Shown here piece by piece: positions 36,461 through 45,166 of a DNA stretch of 64,000 nucleotides (the stretch's first letter is position 1; each line of letters opens with the position of its first letter). The notes below the pieces were generated by a model. It ran no database searches and had not been told where the DNA came from. It saw nothing but the letters and a program-made list of their open reading frames with translations. The position numbers and the translations under genes are program-made. Source of the stretch: JAOPZW01 sp963803375 (GTDB taxonomy: Bacteria > Actinomycetota > Thermoleophilia > Solirubrobacterales > Solirubrobacteraceae); NCBI GenBank assembly GCA_963803375.1, contig CAWDMB010000012.1:62001-126000 (forward strand). Direction: 5' to 3'.

Positions 36461-37338
36461 GCGGCGATCACGCGCGCGTCGTCGACGTCGCGCGCCATCT
36501 GCTCGACGAGCGCGTCGACGGACGCGAAGCGCTTCTCGCCGCGCAGGCGCTTGATGAACTCGACCGCGAGCGGGCGGTCGTAGAGGTCGCCGTCGAAGTC
36601 GACGAGGTACGCCTCGATCAGCTCGCCGCGGCCCGTGACGAACATCGGTCGCACGCCCACGTTCGTCGCGGCGACGTGGACCGTCCCGTCGGCGGTGGTC
36701 GCCCGGCACGCGTAGACGCCGTGGCCGGGGACGACGAGCCCGTCCTGGGGCACGAGGTTCGCGGTCGGATAGCCGAGCATGCGCCCGCGCTCGTCGCCGT
36801 GCGCGACGTCGCCGGTGACCGTGAACGGCGCGCCGAGCAGGCGGTCGGCGTACTCGACCGCCCCGCCGAGCACGAGCCCGCGGATGTGGCTGGAGGAGAC
36901 GACCTCGCCGTCGACCTCCAACAGCGGCACGACGCGGGTCTCGAAGCGCGGGTCGGCGACCAAGAGCGCGGCGTCGCCGCGCGCCTTGTGGCCGAAGCGG
37001 AAGTTCTCGCCGACGCTCACATGCGTCGCGTCGAGCGCGCCGACGAGGACGTCGTCGACGAACGCCTCGGCGCTGCGCGCGGCGAAGGTCCGGTCGAAGC
37101 CGATGACGACGAGCTCGCGCACCCCGAGACGCTCGACGAGCTGGGCCTTGCGCGCGATCGTCGTCAGCAGCCGCGGCGCGCCGGCGGGCGCGACGACGAC
37201 GGCGGGGTGCGGCTCGAAGGTGAGGACGGTGTCGGCCCCGCGGATCACCTCGCGGTGGCCGAGGTGGACGCCGTCGAACGTGCCGACCGCGACGCGGCGC
37301 GGGCGCCGCTCGACGTCCTGCAGGCGGGTGACCCTCAC
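36457..37338 (-). CDS. ribF: Riboflavin kinase / FAD synthetase
   Basis: About 293 residues from GTG at 37338 (overlaps the truB stop). The FAD synthetase domain has VGTFDGVHLGH and SSSHIRGLVLGG. The kinase domain has GERGRMLGYPTANL-like motifs (DERGRMLGYPTANL), NVGVRPMF and the DFDGDLYDRPLAVEFIKRLR end. Converts riboflavin to FMN and FAD in the cytoplasm. Last certain gene of the rimP operon. Confidence 0.96.
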   Translation of the reverse strand: MRVTRLQDVERRPRRVAVGTFDGVHLGHREVIRGADTVLTFEPHPAVVVAPAGAPRLLTTIARKAQLVERLGVRELVVIGFDRTFAARSAEAFVDDVLVGALDATHVSVGENFRFGHKARGDAALLVADPRFETRVVPLLEVDGEVVSSSHIRGLVLGGAVEYADRLLGAPFTVTGDVAHGDERGRMLGYPTANLVPQDGLVVPGHGVYACRATTADGTVHVAATNVGVRPMFVTGRGELIEAYLVDFDGDLYDRPLAVEFIKRLRGEKRFASVDALVEQMARDVDDARVIAA

Positions 37339-38129
37339 CCGCGGAAGCCTACGACGGGCTTGAGCACGGCGCCCTCGCGCGGCTCGGCGATCGCGATCGG
37401 CCCATCCTCGTCGACGAGCAGCACCGGCCCCCGGTCCGTCGCCGTGGCCGGGACGGCGACCCCGTACCCGGCCCTCCGCGCCGCCGCTGCATCCAGTCGC
37501 ACCGCGGGCAGGAACCCGAGCGCCTCGGCGAGCGGCACGACCCGCCCGGGATCGGCGTCGTCGACCCGGAAGGGACCGATGCGCGTGCGACGCAGCGCCA
37601 GGCAGTAGGCGTCGCCGAGCTCGGCGACGAGCGAGCGCACGTACGTCCCCGCCGAGCACTCGATCTCCAGGCCTGCGCGGTCGCCCTCGCGCCAGCGCTC
37701 CTCGAAGGCGTAGACCGTCACCTCGCGCTCGGGCAGCTCGAAGGCCTCGCCGGCGCGGGCGCGCTCGTAGGCCCGGCGACCCTGGACGCGCACGGCCGAC
37801 CAGATCGGCGGGCGCTGGCGGATCCGCCCGGTCGGCAGGACCGCGTGAGCGGGCGGGACGCGCCCGGTCTCGGTGATCTCGCCCTCCGGGTCGCCGGTCG
37901 TCGAGAGCGCGCCGAGCCTGACCTCCGTCTCGTAGGCCTTGGGCAGCGCGGCCAGGTAGCGCTGGGCGCGGCGCGCGCGACCAACGAGCACGAGCTGCAG
38001 GCCCGTCGCGAACGGGTCGAGCGTCCCGGCGTGGCCGGCCTTGCGCACCCCGAGCCCACGGCGCACGGCGAGCGTCACGTCGTGCGCGGTCTTGCCCGCC
38101 GGCTTGTCGACGAGAACGAACCCATCCAC
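37335..38129 (-). CDS. truB: tRNA pseudouridine(55) synthase
   Basis: About 264 residues. Opening VDGFVLVDKPAGKTAHDV, catalytic Asp in GHAGTLDPFATG, then RRAYERARAGEAF and CSAGTYVRSLVAELGD. Makes psi55 in the T-loop. Start is GTG at 38129, 13 bases after nrnA; the longer open frame upstream overlaps nrnA and has no TruB similarity. Coupled to ribF. Confidence 0.95.
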   Translation of the reverse strand: MDGFVLVDKPAGKTAHDVTLAVRRGLGVRKAGHAGTLDPFATGLQLVLVGRARRAQRYLAALPKAYETEVRLGALSTTGDPEGEITETGRVPPAHAVLPTGRIRQRPPIWSAVRVQGRRAYERARAGEAFELPEREVTVYAFEERWREGDRAGLEIECSAGTYVRSLVAELGDAYCLALRRTRIGPFRVDDADPGRVVPLAEALGFLPAVRLDAAAARRAGYGVAVPATATDRGPVLLVDEDGPIAIAEPREGAVLKPVVGFRG

Positions 38130-38142
38130 GCCGTCACCCCCG

Positions 38143-39135
38143 CTACCGCTGGGCGGCGACCTGCCGGCGCAGGAACGCGACGAGCTCCTTGTGCGAGAGC
38201 TCGGTGGAGAAGCCGGCGGCCTGGCGGTGGCCGCCGCCCCCGCCCGCTCGCGCGATGACCGACACGTCCACCGTCTGGTCGGTCGCGCGCAGCGAGACCT
38301 TCTTGCGTGCACCGCCCGGGTCGGTGAGCAGCTCGCGGACCAGCGCGGCGACCTTCGTGCCCTCGACCGAGCGCAGCTGGTCGATGATGCCCTCCGAGTA
38401 GCTCTCCTCCGCGCCCGAGAGCCGGAAGTCCTCGCGCGTGAGCCGGGCGAAGGTCAGCCTGCCCTCGTCGAAGCGCTCGACGTGGGCGAGCGCCCGCGCC
38501 GTGAGCTCGAGCTTGGCGTAGGGCACGCCCTCGTAGAGGCGGCGGAAGATGCCGTGGACGTCGACCCCCGCGTCGATGAGCTCCGCGGCCATGAGGTGCG
38601 CGCGCACGCCCGTGTTCTCGTACATGAACTTGCCGGTGTCGGTCACGAGCCCGACGTAGAGCGCCTCGGCGATCTCGATCGTGGGCTCGACGTCCAGGGC
38701 GCGCATGAGCTCCCACACGATCTCCGCGGTGCACGAGGCGTCCTCGACCACGAGGTTCAGCGTGCCGAAGCGGGTGTTGTCGTGGTGGTGGTCGATGTTG
38801 AGGATGTGCGCGTTGTCGCGCTTGAAGGCGTCCGCGGGGTTGCGGTCGATGTTGCCGCAGTCCAGGAACACGATCGTGCGCTCGGCGAGATCGGGCGGCG
38901 GCACGCTCGCGAGCCCGTCGAACTCGATCGAGCGGTACTCGTAAGGCAGCGGGAACTCGTCGGCCGCCATGAACATGACGGAGTCCTTGCCCAGCGCGAG
39001 CAGGATCCGGTGCATGCCGACGAGCGACCCGAGCGCGTCACCGTCGGGGTTCTCGTGGGTCACCAGGACGAGCTTCTCGGCGGTGCGCAGCTGGTCGAGC
39101 ACCTGCTCGCGCGTGTCCGCGCCGACCATGCTCAC
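38143..39135 (-). CDS. nrnA: DHH-family bifunctional oligoribonuclease/PAP phosphatase
   Basis: 330 residues. DHH motifs are THENPDGDALGS, FLDCGNIDRNPAD, ILNIDHHHDN and GLVTDTGKFMYEN. The DHHA1 domain near the C terminus has RAGGGGGHRQAAGF. Degrades short RNAs (2-5 nt) and 3'-phosphoadenosine-5'-phosphate. GTG start at 39135 overlaps the rbfA stop, with an ATG two codons in. Fits between rbfA and truB as in other actinobacteria. Confidence 0.95.
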   Translation of the reverse strand: MSMVGADTREQVLDQLRTAEKLVLVTHENPDGDALGSLVGMHRILLALGKDSVMFMAADEFPLPYEYRSIEFDGLASVPPPDLAERTIVFLDCGNIDRNPADAFKRDNAHILNIDHHHDNTRFGTLNLVVEDASCTAEIVWELMRALDVEPTIEIAEALYVGLVTDTGKFMYENTGVRAHLMAAELIDAGVDVHGIFRRLYEGVPYAKLELTARALAHVERFDEGRLTFARLTREDFRLSGAEESYSEGIIDQLRSVEGTKVAALVRELLTDPGGARKKVSLRATDQTVDVSVIARAGGGGGHRQAAGFSTELSHKELVAFLRRQVAAQR

Positions 39136-39479
39136 CGCTCGCCCTCCGTCTCGGCGAGGAGCCGCTCGACGCGCGCGGCACGGGCGGCCGTGTCGTCTTG
39201 CACGAACTCGAGCGCCGGCGTGCGCTTCAGCCGCAGCTCGCCGCCGACGCGGCCCTGCAGGAAGCCGTGCGCGGAGCGCAGCCCCTCGAGGCTCGCCTCG
39301 CGCTCGGCGGGGTCGCCGAGCACGCTGACATAGACGCGCGCGTGGCGGAGATCGGCAGAGGTCTTGACGTCCGTGACGGTCACGAATCCGACGCGAGGGT
39401 CCTTGACATGCTGGGACAGAGCGTCGCTGATGACCTCCCTCACGGCCTCATCGACACGGCGCATCCTCTTGGCGCTCAT
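39132..39479 (-). CDS. rbfA: Ribosome-binding factor A
   Basis: About 115 residues from ATG at 39479 (overlaps DUF503 stop). Single KH-like domain: RVDEAVREVISDALSQHV, DPRVGFVTVTDVKTSADLRH and RVGGELRLKRTPALEFVQDD. Needed for 16S rRNA 5' end maturation in 30S assembly. Short C-terminal tail. Confidence 0.96.
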   Translation of the reverse strand: MSAKRMRRVDEAVREVISDALSQHVKDPRVGFVTVTDVKTSADLRHARVYVSVLGDPAEREASLEGLRSAHGFLQGRVGGELRLKRTPALEFVQDDTAARAARVERLLAETEGER

Positions 39480-39796
39480 CCTATCCCTCCTGCATCCCGG
39501 AACGAGGTCAGGCTGCGCTCCAAGCGCACCGTCTCCGGGAACCGGGCGAGCAGCCACTCCTCGACGCGGTCGACCGCCGCCTGCAGCGTGCGCAGCGAGC
39601 CGCCCGTCAGGGCGGCGGCCAGCTCCGCGCGCTGCCACGTGTCCTGGTACCCCACCTCGGCGACGCTGACGCCATGGCGCCCGTGCAGCCGTGCCTTGAC
39701 CGACTGCAGCTCGGAGCGCTTGGCCTTTAGCGAGCCGGCGTCGGGGAAGTGCAGGTGGATGACGAGCAGCGCGACGTACGCGCCGTCAGCGCCCAC
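39476..39796 (-). CDS. DUF503 family protein
   Basis: 106 residues of the DUF503 (YlxP-like) family, with VALLVIHLHFPDAGSLKAKR, VSVAEVGYQDTWQRAELAAA and a helix carrying the end. It is encoded between infB and rbfA in many Gram-positive genomes, hence a link to ribosome biogenesis is supposed but unproven. Start ATG at 39796; overlaps rbfA. Confidence 0.92.
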   Translation of the reverse strand: MGADGAYVALLVIHLHFPDAGSLKAKRSELQSVKARLHGRHGVSVAEVGYQDTWQRAELAAALTGGSLRTLQAAVDRVEEWLLARFPETVRLERSLTSFRDAGGIG

Positions 39797-39798
39797 GC

Positions 39799-42606
39799 CT
39801 ACGCGAGCTCACGCTCGACCGTCCGCGTCTCGTAGACCTCCAGCACGTCGCCCTCCTTGACGTCCTGGTAATTGGCGAGCACGATGCCGCACTCGTAGCC
39901 CACGGTGACCTCGCGGGCATCGTCGTTGAAACGCCGCAGGGAGGCGACGGTCGTGTCGTAGATGACGGTCCCGTCGCGCACGAGGCGCACGCGGGCGCCG
40001 CGGGTCACGCGGCCCTCGGTCACGTAGCAGCCGGCGATCGTGCCGATGCGCGAGGCGCGGAAGGTCTGGCGGACCTCGACCTGGCCGACGGTCACCTCGA
40101 CCTCCTCGGGCTCGAGCATGCCGGCCATCGCGGCGCGCAGGTCGTCGAGCGCCTGGTAGATGATCGAGTACGTGCGGATCTCGATGCTCTCGCGCTCGGC
40201 GGTGGCGCGGGCGTCGCCGACCGGGCGGACGTTGAAGCCGAGGATGACCGCGTCCGACGCCGCGGCGAGCATGACGTCGGACTCGGTGATGCCGCCGACG
40301 CCCGAGGAGATGATGTCGACGAGGACCTCGTCCTGGGGCAGCCGCGCGATCTCGTCCTCGAAGGCCTCGAGCGAGCCCGAGACGTCGGCCTTGAGCACGA
40401 GCGCGAGCTCCTTGACCTCGCCCTCCTGGATGCCCTTGAAGATCTCGTCGAAGGAGACCTTGCGCCCCGCGCGGCGGGCCTGGGCCTCGTTGCGCAGGCG
40501 CACGGCGCGCTCGTTGGCCTGCTGGCGCGCGGTGCGGTCGTTCTCGACGACGCGCACGGTGTTGCCGGCGTCGGGGACGCCGTCGAAGCCGAGGACCTCG
40601 ACGGGGTCGCCGGGGACCGCCTCGCGCACGCGCTCGCCGGCGTAGTCGGACATCGCGCGGACCTTGCCCCAGTGCGAGCCGGCGACGAGGGCGTCGCCGA
40701 CGCGCAGGGTGCCACGCTGGACGAGCAGCGTGACGACCGGGCCGCGGCCCGGGTCGAGCTTGGACTCGATGACGACGCCGCTCGCCGGCGCCTCCGGGTT
40801 GGCCCTGAGCTCCTCGAGCTCGGAGACGACGAGGATCGTGTCGAGGAGGTCCTCGAGGCCCTGGCCGGTCTTGGCCGAGACGTCGACGTACTCGGTGTCG
40901 CCGCCCCACTCGGAGGGCTGCAGCGCGAGCTGCGTCATCTCGGTGCGCACGCGCGTCGGGTCCGCGCCGTCCTTGTCGACCTTGTTGACGGCGACGAGGA
41001 TCGGGACGTCGGCCGCGCGCGAGTGGTCGACGGCCTCGCGGGTCTGCGGCATGACGCCGTCGTCGGCGGCCACGACGACGACCGAGATGTCGGCGACCTG
41101 GCCGCCGCGGGCGCGCATGGCCGTGAAGGCCTCGTGACCCGGCGTGTCGAGGAAGGTGATCGTGCGGTCGCCGTGGTGGACCTGGTAGGCGCCGATGTGT
41201 TGGGTGATGCCGCCCGCCTCGCCGGCGACGACCTCGGTCTCGCGGATCGCGTCGAGCAGCGACGTCTTGCCGTGGTCGACGTGGCCCATGATCGTCACGA
41301 CCGGTGGGCGCTCGACGAGGTCCTCGTCGGCGTCCTCGAAGACCGACTCCTCGGCCGTCTCGTCACCGGCCCGGACGATCTCGACCTCCTTGTCGAACTC
41401 GGACGCCAGCACCGCGATCGTCTCGTCGGGCAGCGTCTGGGTGAGCGTGACCATCTCGCCCATGCCCATGAGCTTCTTGATGATCTCGGGCACGGCGACG
41501 CCGAGGTACTCCGAGACGTCCTTGACCGTCGAGCCCGAGGTGATCCGCACCACGTCGGTGCGGCTCATCCGCTGGGCGTCGAGCGGCTGGGCGACCTCCT
41601 CGAGGACCTCGCGCCGGCGCCGGCGCCGGCCGCGGCCGCGGCGCTGCGGGCCGATCGGACCGGACGGCGGGCCGCCACCCGGGCCCTGGCGGCGGGAGGC
41701 CTGCGAGTCGATGACCACGCGCCGGCGACCGCCGCCGGGACCGCCCTCGTTCCGCAGGCCGCCGCGGCTCGGGCGCTGCTTGGGCTGCGATTGGGTCTCG
41801 TCGCGCGTCGGGCGCTTCTTCTCCTCGGGAGCGGAGATGATCTTCGGGCCCTGACCGGGCGGCGGCTGGGCGATCACCTTCGGGCCCGCGCCGGGGGTGG
41901 GAGGCTCGGCGGCGGGCGCCGTCGTCTCGGCGGGCGGCGCTTCGGTGGCAGCCGACGCCTCGGGGGCCGGGGCGGTGTGGGTCTCGGCGGCGGGCGCGGG
42001 CGCCGCGGCGGCCGGCGGCTCGGGCTCGCGGCGCGCGGGCGCCTGGGCGGCGGGCGTGGCGGTGGGCGGCGCCGTCCGGGCGGCCGGCGCGGCCTTCGTC
42101 TGCTCGGCGGCCGCCGGCGCAGCGGGCGGGCGCTCGGCCGCGGCGGGCGGGCGCTCGGCCGCGGCGGGCGGGCGCTCGGGGGCGGCGGGCCGGGCCGGCT
42201 CGCGCGCGGAACGAGCGGGCGGACGCGTCGACGGCTGCGCCGGCGGGCGCGGAGGCAGCGGTGGACGCGGCGGCAGCGCCGCCTCCCGGCGGCGCGAGGG
42301 CAGCTTGAGCGGGGGCCCGTCGGGCTCGAAGACCCGGCTCGGGCGGTTGGCCGGCGCGTCGGCGCCGCCGGGAGCGGGGCGCTGGGCCGGGGGCGCGGGC
42401 GCGCCGGCCTGCGCGGAGCGCGCGGCCGGAGCCACGGGCCGAGCCCCGGGCGCGCCGTTGCCCGCGAGCGCGCGCAGCGCGACGGCTTCGTCGACCACCG
42501 CGGACGCCGCCGTCACGTCGATGCCGGCGGCGCGCAGGCGCGTGAGCACGTCCGCGCTGGACATGCTCTGCTCCTTGGCGATCTCGTGGACGCGCTTCTC
42601 AGCCAT
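39799..42606 (-). CDS. infB: Translation initiation factor IF-2
   Basis: 935 residues. N-terminal IF2_N (MAEKRVHEIAKEQSMSSADV), then about 300 residues of Ala/Pro-rich low complexity that includes a 21-bp DNA repeat giving ERPPAAA copies. The G domain begins PVVTIMGHVDHGKTSLLDAI (G1), with DTPGHEAF (G3) and NKVDKDGADPTR (G4). Domains II-IV follow to the C terminus, with the IF-2 signature GKVRAMSDYAGERV. It overlaps the end of ylxR by eight bases and is followed by DUF503 after two bases. Confidence 0.98.
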   Translation of the reverse strand: MAEKRVHEIAKEQSMSSADVLTRLRAAGIDVTAASAVVDEAVALRALAGNGAPGARPVAPAARSAQAGAPAPPAQRPAPGGADAPANRPSRVFEPDGPPLKLPSRRREAALPPRPPLPPRPPAQPSTRPPARSAREPARPAAPERPPAAAERPPAAAERPPAAPAAAEQTKAAPAARTAPPTATPAAQAPARREPEPPAAAAPAPAAETHTAPAPEASAATEAPPAETTAPAAEPPTPGAGPKVIAQPPPGQGPKIISAPEEKKRPTRDETQSQPKQRPSRGGLRNEGGPGGGRRRVVIDSQASRRQGPGGGPPSGPIGPQRRGRGRRRRRREVLEEVAQPLDAQRMSRTDVVRITSGSTVKDVSEYLGVAVPEIIKKLMGMGEMVTLTQTLPDETIAVLASEFDKEVEIVRAGDETAEESVFEDADEDLVERPPVVTIMGHVDHGKTSLLDAIRETEVVAGEAGGITQHIGAYQVHHGDRTITFLDTPGHEAFTAMRARGGQVADISVVVVAADDGVMPQTREAVDHSRAADVPILVAVNKVDKDGADPTRVRTEMTQLALQPSEWGGDTEYVDVSAKTGQGLEDLLDTILVVSELEELRANPEAPASGVVIESKLDPGRGPVVTLLVQRGTLRVGDALVAGSHWGKVRAMSDYAGERVREAVPGDPVEVLGFDGVPDAGNTVRVVENDRTARQQANERAVRLRNEAQARRAGRKVSFDEIFKGIQEGEVKELALVLKADVSGSLEAFEDEIARLPQDEVLVDIISSGVGGITESDVMLAAASDAVILGFNVRPVGDARATAERESIEIRTYSIIYQALDDLRAAMAGMLEPEEVEVTVGQVEVRQTFRASRIGTIAGCYVTEGRVTRGARVRLVRDGTVIYDTTVASLRRFNDDAREVTVGYECGIVLANYQDVKEGDVLEVYETRTVERELA

Positions 42607-42877
42607 CTGCTCCCATCGATTCTACGAGGTGTTCGTCGACCGTCACGGCCCGCCGGAACGCGCGCGGCAGCGCGCGGCGCGCGATCGCTCGCCGCGCGCA
42701 CGCGCCACCGCACACGTAGGCGCCGCGACCGGGGCGCCCGCCGACGGGATCGGCCACGACGCGGGCGGCGCCGGCCCGGTCGTCGCCGTCGAGCGCCAGG
42801 CGCCGGAGGGCGCCCTTGGGCGCCACGCGTCCGCAGGCGACGCAGCGCCGTCGCGGCGTGTGCCCCGCGGCCGCTAT
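42599..42877 (-). CDS. ylxR: YlxR family RNA-binding protein
   Basis: About 92 residues with the DUF448 signature RRCVACGRVAPKGALRRLAL and GRGAYVC, then a basic helix. In Bacillus the family binds RNA and affects transcription. The reading frame has no ATG, GTG or TTG near the expected start. The nearest plausible one is ATA at 42877, which overlaps the nusA stop as ATAG, just like the ATGA overlaps nearby; the start is therefore uncertain. It ends inside the infB start. Confidence 0.88.
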   Translation of the reverse strand: MAAAGHTPRRRCVACGRVAPKGALRRLALDGDDRAGAARVVADPVGGRPGRGAYVCGGACARRAIARRALPRAFRRAVTVDEHLVESMGADG

Positions 42878-44232
42878 GAGGCGTGCTCCTCCGCGGCCTC
42901 CGCGACCGCGACGTCCTCGGGCGCGAGGCCGTCGGGCGCGGCGGCCTCGGGGGCGGGCTCCAGGCCGTCCTCGCCGCCGCCGCCGACGCGCACGCTGCCC
43001 GTGCCCTCGAGCGCCTGATGGCCGGGGATGCCGCAGAAGCGCGACCCGGGCAGCGCGGCGTTCGGGCAGCGCCGGCCGGTGCCGAGGATCGCGGCGCAAC
43101 GGCCGCCGGCCTCCTGCTCCTGGAACTCCTCGCCGCTGTCCTCGGTGGCGAACTCGGTCTCGGACTTGATGTCGATCCGCCAGCCCGTCAGCCGCGCGGC
43201 CAGCCGCGCGTTCTGGCCCTCGCGACCGATGGCGAGGGCGAGCTGGTCGTCGGGCACGACCACCGTGGCCTGGCGGGCCTCGTCGTCGACGAGCACCTCG
43301 CGCACGCGCGCCGGCGACAGCGCCTTGGCGACGAAGCGGGCGGGCTCGTCGTTGTAGGGGATGATGTCGATCTTCTCGCCGCGCAGCTCGGAGACGACCA
43401 TGCGCACGCGCGAGCCGCGTGGGCCGACGCACGCGCCGACCGGGTCGACGCCGTCCGCGTACGAGACGACCGCGATCTTCGATCGGTAGCCGGGCTCGCG
43501 CGCCACGTTGGCGATCTCCACGAGGCCGTCGGCGATCTCGGGCACCTCGAGCTCGAAGAGCTTCTTGATCAGCTCGGGATCGCGTCGCGAGACGATGATC
43601 GACGGCCCCTTGGTGGAGGGCGAGACCTCCTTGATGACCGCCTTGATGCGCTGGGAGTGGTCGTAGCGCTCGCCGTCGACCTGCTCGGACTTCGGCAGCA
43701 GCGCCTCGACGCGCTCGCGCAGCTGCACGAGCGTGTAGCGCGAGTCCGACTGCTGGACGAGGCCCGTGATGAGCTCGCCGACGCGGTCGCGGTACTCCTC
43801 GAACATCATGTCGCGCTCGGCCTCGCGGATGCGCTGCAGGATCACCTGCTTGGCCGTCTGGGCCGCGATCCGCCCGAAGTCGTCGGGCGTGACGTCCTGC
43901 TCGTCGATCTGATCGCGGTACTCGGCGAACTTGGCGGGGTCGATCTCGGGGTCCTGGGGCTCGACCGGCTCCCCCGTCTCGGGGTCGATGTAGGTCCCCT
44001 CGTCGATCGTCTCGACGATGAGATGCGCCTCGAGGCGCTCGGGGACGAGCAGCTCGATGACGCGGTAGTCGCCGGTGTCGGGATCGAGCTCGACGCGCGC
44101 GTACTTCGCGGCCCCGGGCTGCTTCTTGTAGGCGGACAGGAGCGCGTCCTCGAGCGCGTTGATCAGGCGGTCGGGGGCGATGCCCTTCTCTGCCGCGAGC
44201 GCTCGCATCGCGTCGACGATCTCTCGGGACAT
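42874..44232 (-). CDS. nusA: Transcription termination/antitermination factor NusA with a C-terminal zinc-type motif
   Basis: 452 residues. NusA N-terminal domain (MRALAAEKGIAPDRLINALEDA), then an S1 domain and KH1/KH2 (GACVGPRGSRVRMVVSELRG; AIGREGQNARLAARLTGW). At the C terminus Cys379-x9-Cys389-x10-Cys400-x4-His405 (CAAILGTGRRC, PNAALPGSRFCGIPGH) forms a short zinc-finger-like motif, followed by an acidic tail. This motif is not part of classical NusA. It starts three bases after rimP. Confidence 0.97.
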   Translation of the reverse strand: MSREIVDAMRALAAEKGIAPDRLINALEDALLSAYKKQPGAAKYARVELDPDTGDYRVIELLVPERLEAHLIVETIDEGTYIDPETGEPVEPQDPEIDPAKFAEYRDQIDEQDVTPDDFGRIAAQTAKQVILQRIREAERDMMFEEYRDRVGELITGLVQQSDSRYTLVQLRERVEALLPKSEQVDGERYDHSQRIKAVIKEVSPSTKGPSIIVSRRDPELIKKLFELEVPEIADGLVEIANVAREPGYRSKIAVVSYADGVDPVGACVGPRGSRVRMVVSELRGEKIDIIPYNDEPARFVAKALSPARVREVLVDDEARQATVVVPDDQLALAIGREGQNARLAARLTGWRIDIKSETEFATEDSGEEFQEQEAGGRCAAILGTGRRCPNAALPGSRFCGIPGHQALEGTGSVRVGGGGEDGLEPAPEAAAPDGLAPEDVAVAEAAEEHAS

Positions 44233-44235
44233 GCG

Positions 44236-44658
44236 CTACTCCTCGACGAGGTTGGAACGGTGGATGTCGGCGTAGGGGATCGCGATGACGCCGCCGTCGG
44301 CGGCGAGCGTCACCTCGTCGTCCGTGGCGCCGACGAGCTCTCCGGTCAACGAGCGGCGACGCTCCTCGGACCGCGGGCCGCGCATCCTCACGCGCGCGCG
44401 CCGCCCGAGGTAGCGCCGGAAGTGCGCGGGCTTCGTGAGCGGTCGCTCGATCCCCGGCGAGGAGACCTCGAGCGCGTAGCGCTCGCGCAGGTCGGCGAGC
44501 TCGTGCGTGACGCGCTCGCACAGGCCGAGGCTCACGCCGTCGGGATGGTCGATGAAGACCCGCAGCGTCCCACCGCCGACGATCTCCGCGAGCAGCACCT
44601 CGACGCCCGGCGCGCTCACTGCGAGGCGCGTCTCGATGTCGTTCTGCAGGCTGCTCAT
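44236..44658 (-). CDS. rimP: Ribosome maturation factor RimP
   Basis: 140 residues. N-terminal alpha/beta domain with LRVFIDHPDGVSLGLCERVT and ALEVSSPGIERPLTKPAHF, and a C-terminal SH3-like beta barrel with LTGELVGATDDEVTLA. Acts in 30S assembly. Preceded by a strong ribosome binding site (AGGAAGGAGAGGAG ending five bases before ATG at 44658). It is the first gene of the nusA-infB operon. Confidence 0.96.
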   Translation of the reverse strand: MSSLQNDIETRLAVSAPGVEVLLAEIVGGGTLRVFIDHPDGVSLGLCERVTHELADLRERYALEVSSPGIERPLTKPAHFRRYLGRRARVRMRGPRSEERRRSLTGELVGATDDEVTLAADGGVIAIPYADIHRSNLVEE

Positions 44659-44681
44659 CTCCTCTCCTTCCTGACAACAAA

Positions 44682-44703
44682 AAAGCGGGCGAGCGCCCGC
44701 TTT
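44682..44703 (-). terminator. Intrinsic terminator or attenuator before rimP
   Basis: On the minus strand AAAGCGGGCG and CGCCCGCTTT form a perfect 10-bp stem with a 2-base loop, followed by a T-run (six T, then GTTGT). It ends about 20 bases before rimP. It either ends the upstream TPR/transglutaminase transcript or attenuates rimP. A second hairpin (44711-44731, GCCGGC stem) and a -10-like TACGCT (44757-44752) stand just upstream on the same strand, which favours a leader with attenuation. Confidence 0.7.
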
Positions 44704-44788
44704 CTCGATACGGCACCGGCGGGAGCCGGCACGACGAAAGCTGTGCGGCTGAGCGTAGCACCGGAGGCCGGGGCGCGCCGAGGCGCGC

Positions 44789-45151
44789 TCAGGCGGCGCG
44801 GCGGCGGGCGCGGGCGAGGTACTCGCGGTAGTCCGCCCGCTCGGGGCGCATGACCGAAGCGAGGGTCAGCGGCCCGCGGGCCTCGGCGTGACGGCCCATG
44901 AGCTGCAGCGAGCGCCCGAGGCAGAAGAGCGCGAAGTCGTTGGTGGGAGCGTGCTCGACAACGGCGCGGAACTCCTCGGCGGCCTCGCCGTAGCGGCGCG
45001 AGCCGAAGAGCGCTCGCCCGAGCGCCTCGCGCACCGAGGTCTTGTCGGGCTCGAGGTCGCGGGCCCGGGCCAGCGGCACGGCGGCGGCGTGGAAGTCGCC
45101 GTCCTCGAGCAGGCGGGTGCCGTTGCGAAAGAGCTCGTACGCGCTGTCCAT
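44789..45151 (-). CDS. Tetratricopeptide repeat protein
   Basis: 120 residues made of three TPR-like helical pairs: YELFRNGTRLLEDGDFHAA, VREALGRALFGSRRYGEAA and ALFCLGRSLQLMGRHAEA, with an AEEFRAVVEHAPTNDF linker. No signal peptide. Located between the transglutaminase gene (15 bases) and the terminator that ends this operon, so it is the final gene of the MoxR cluster. Probably a scaffold; partner unknown. Confidence 0.85.
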   Translation of the reverse strand: MDSAYELFRNGTRLLEDGDFHAAAVPLARARDLEPDKTSVREALGRALFGSRRYGEAAEEFRAVVEHAPTNDFALFCLGRSLQLMGRHAEARGPLTLASVMRPERADYREYLARARRRAA

Positions 45152-45166
45152 GGCCTGGGCCCCAGA

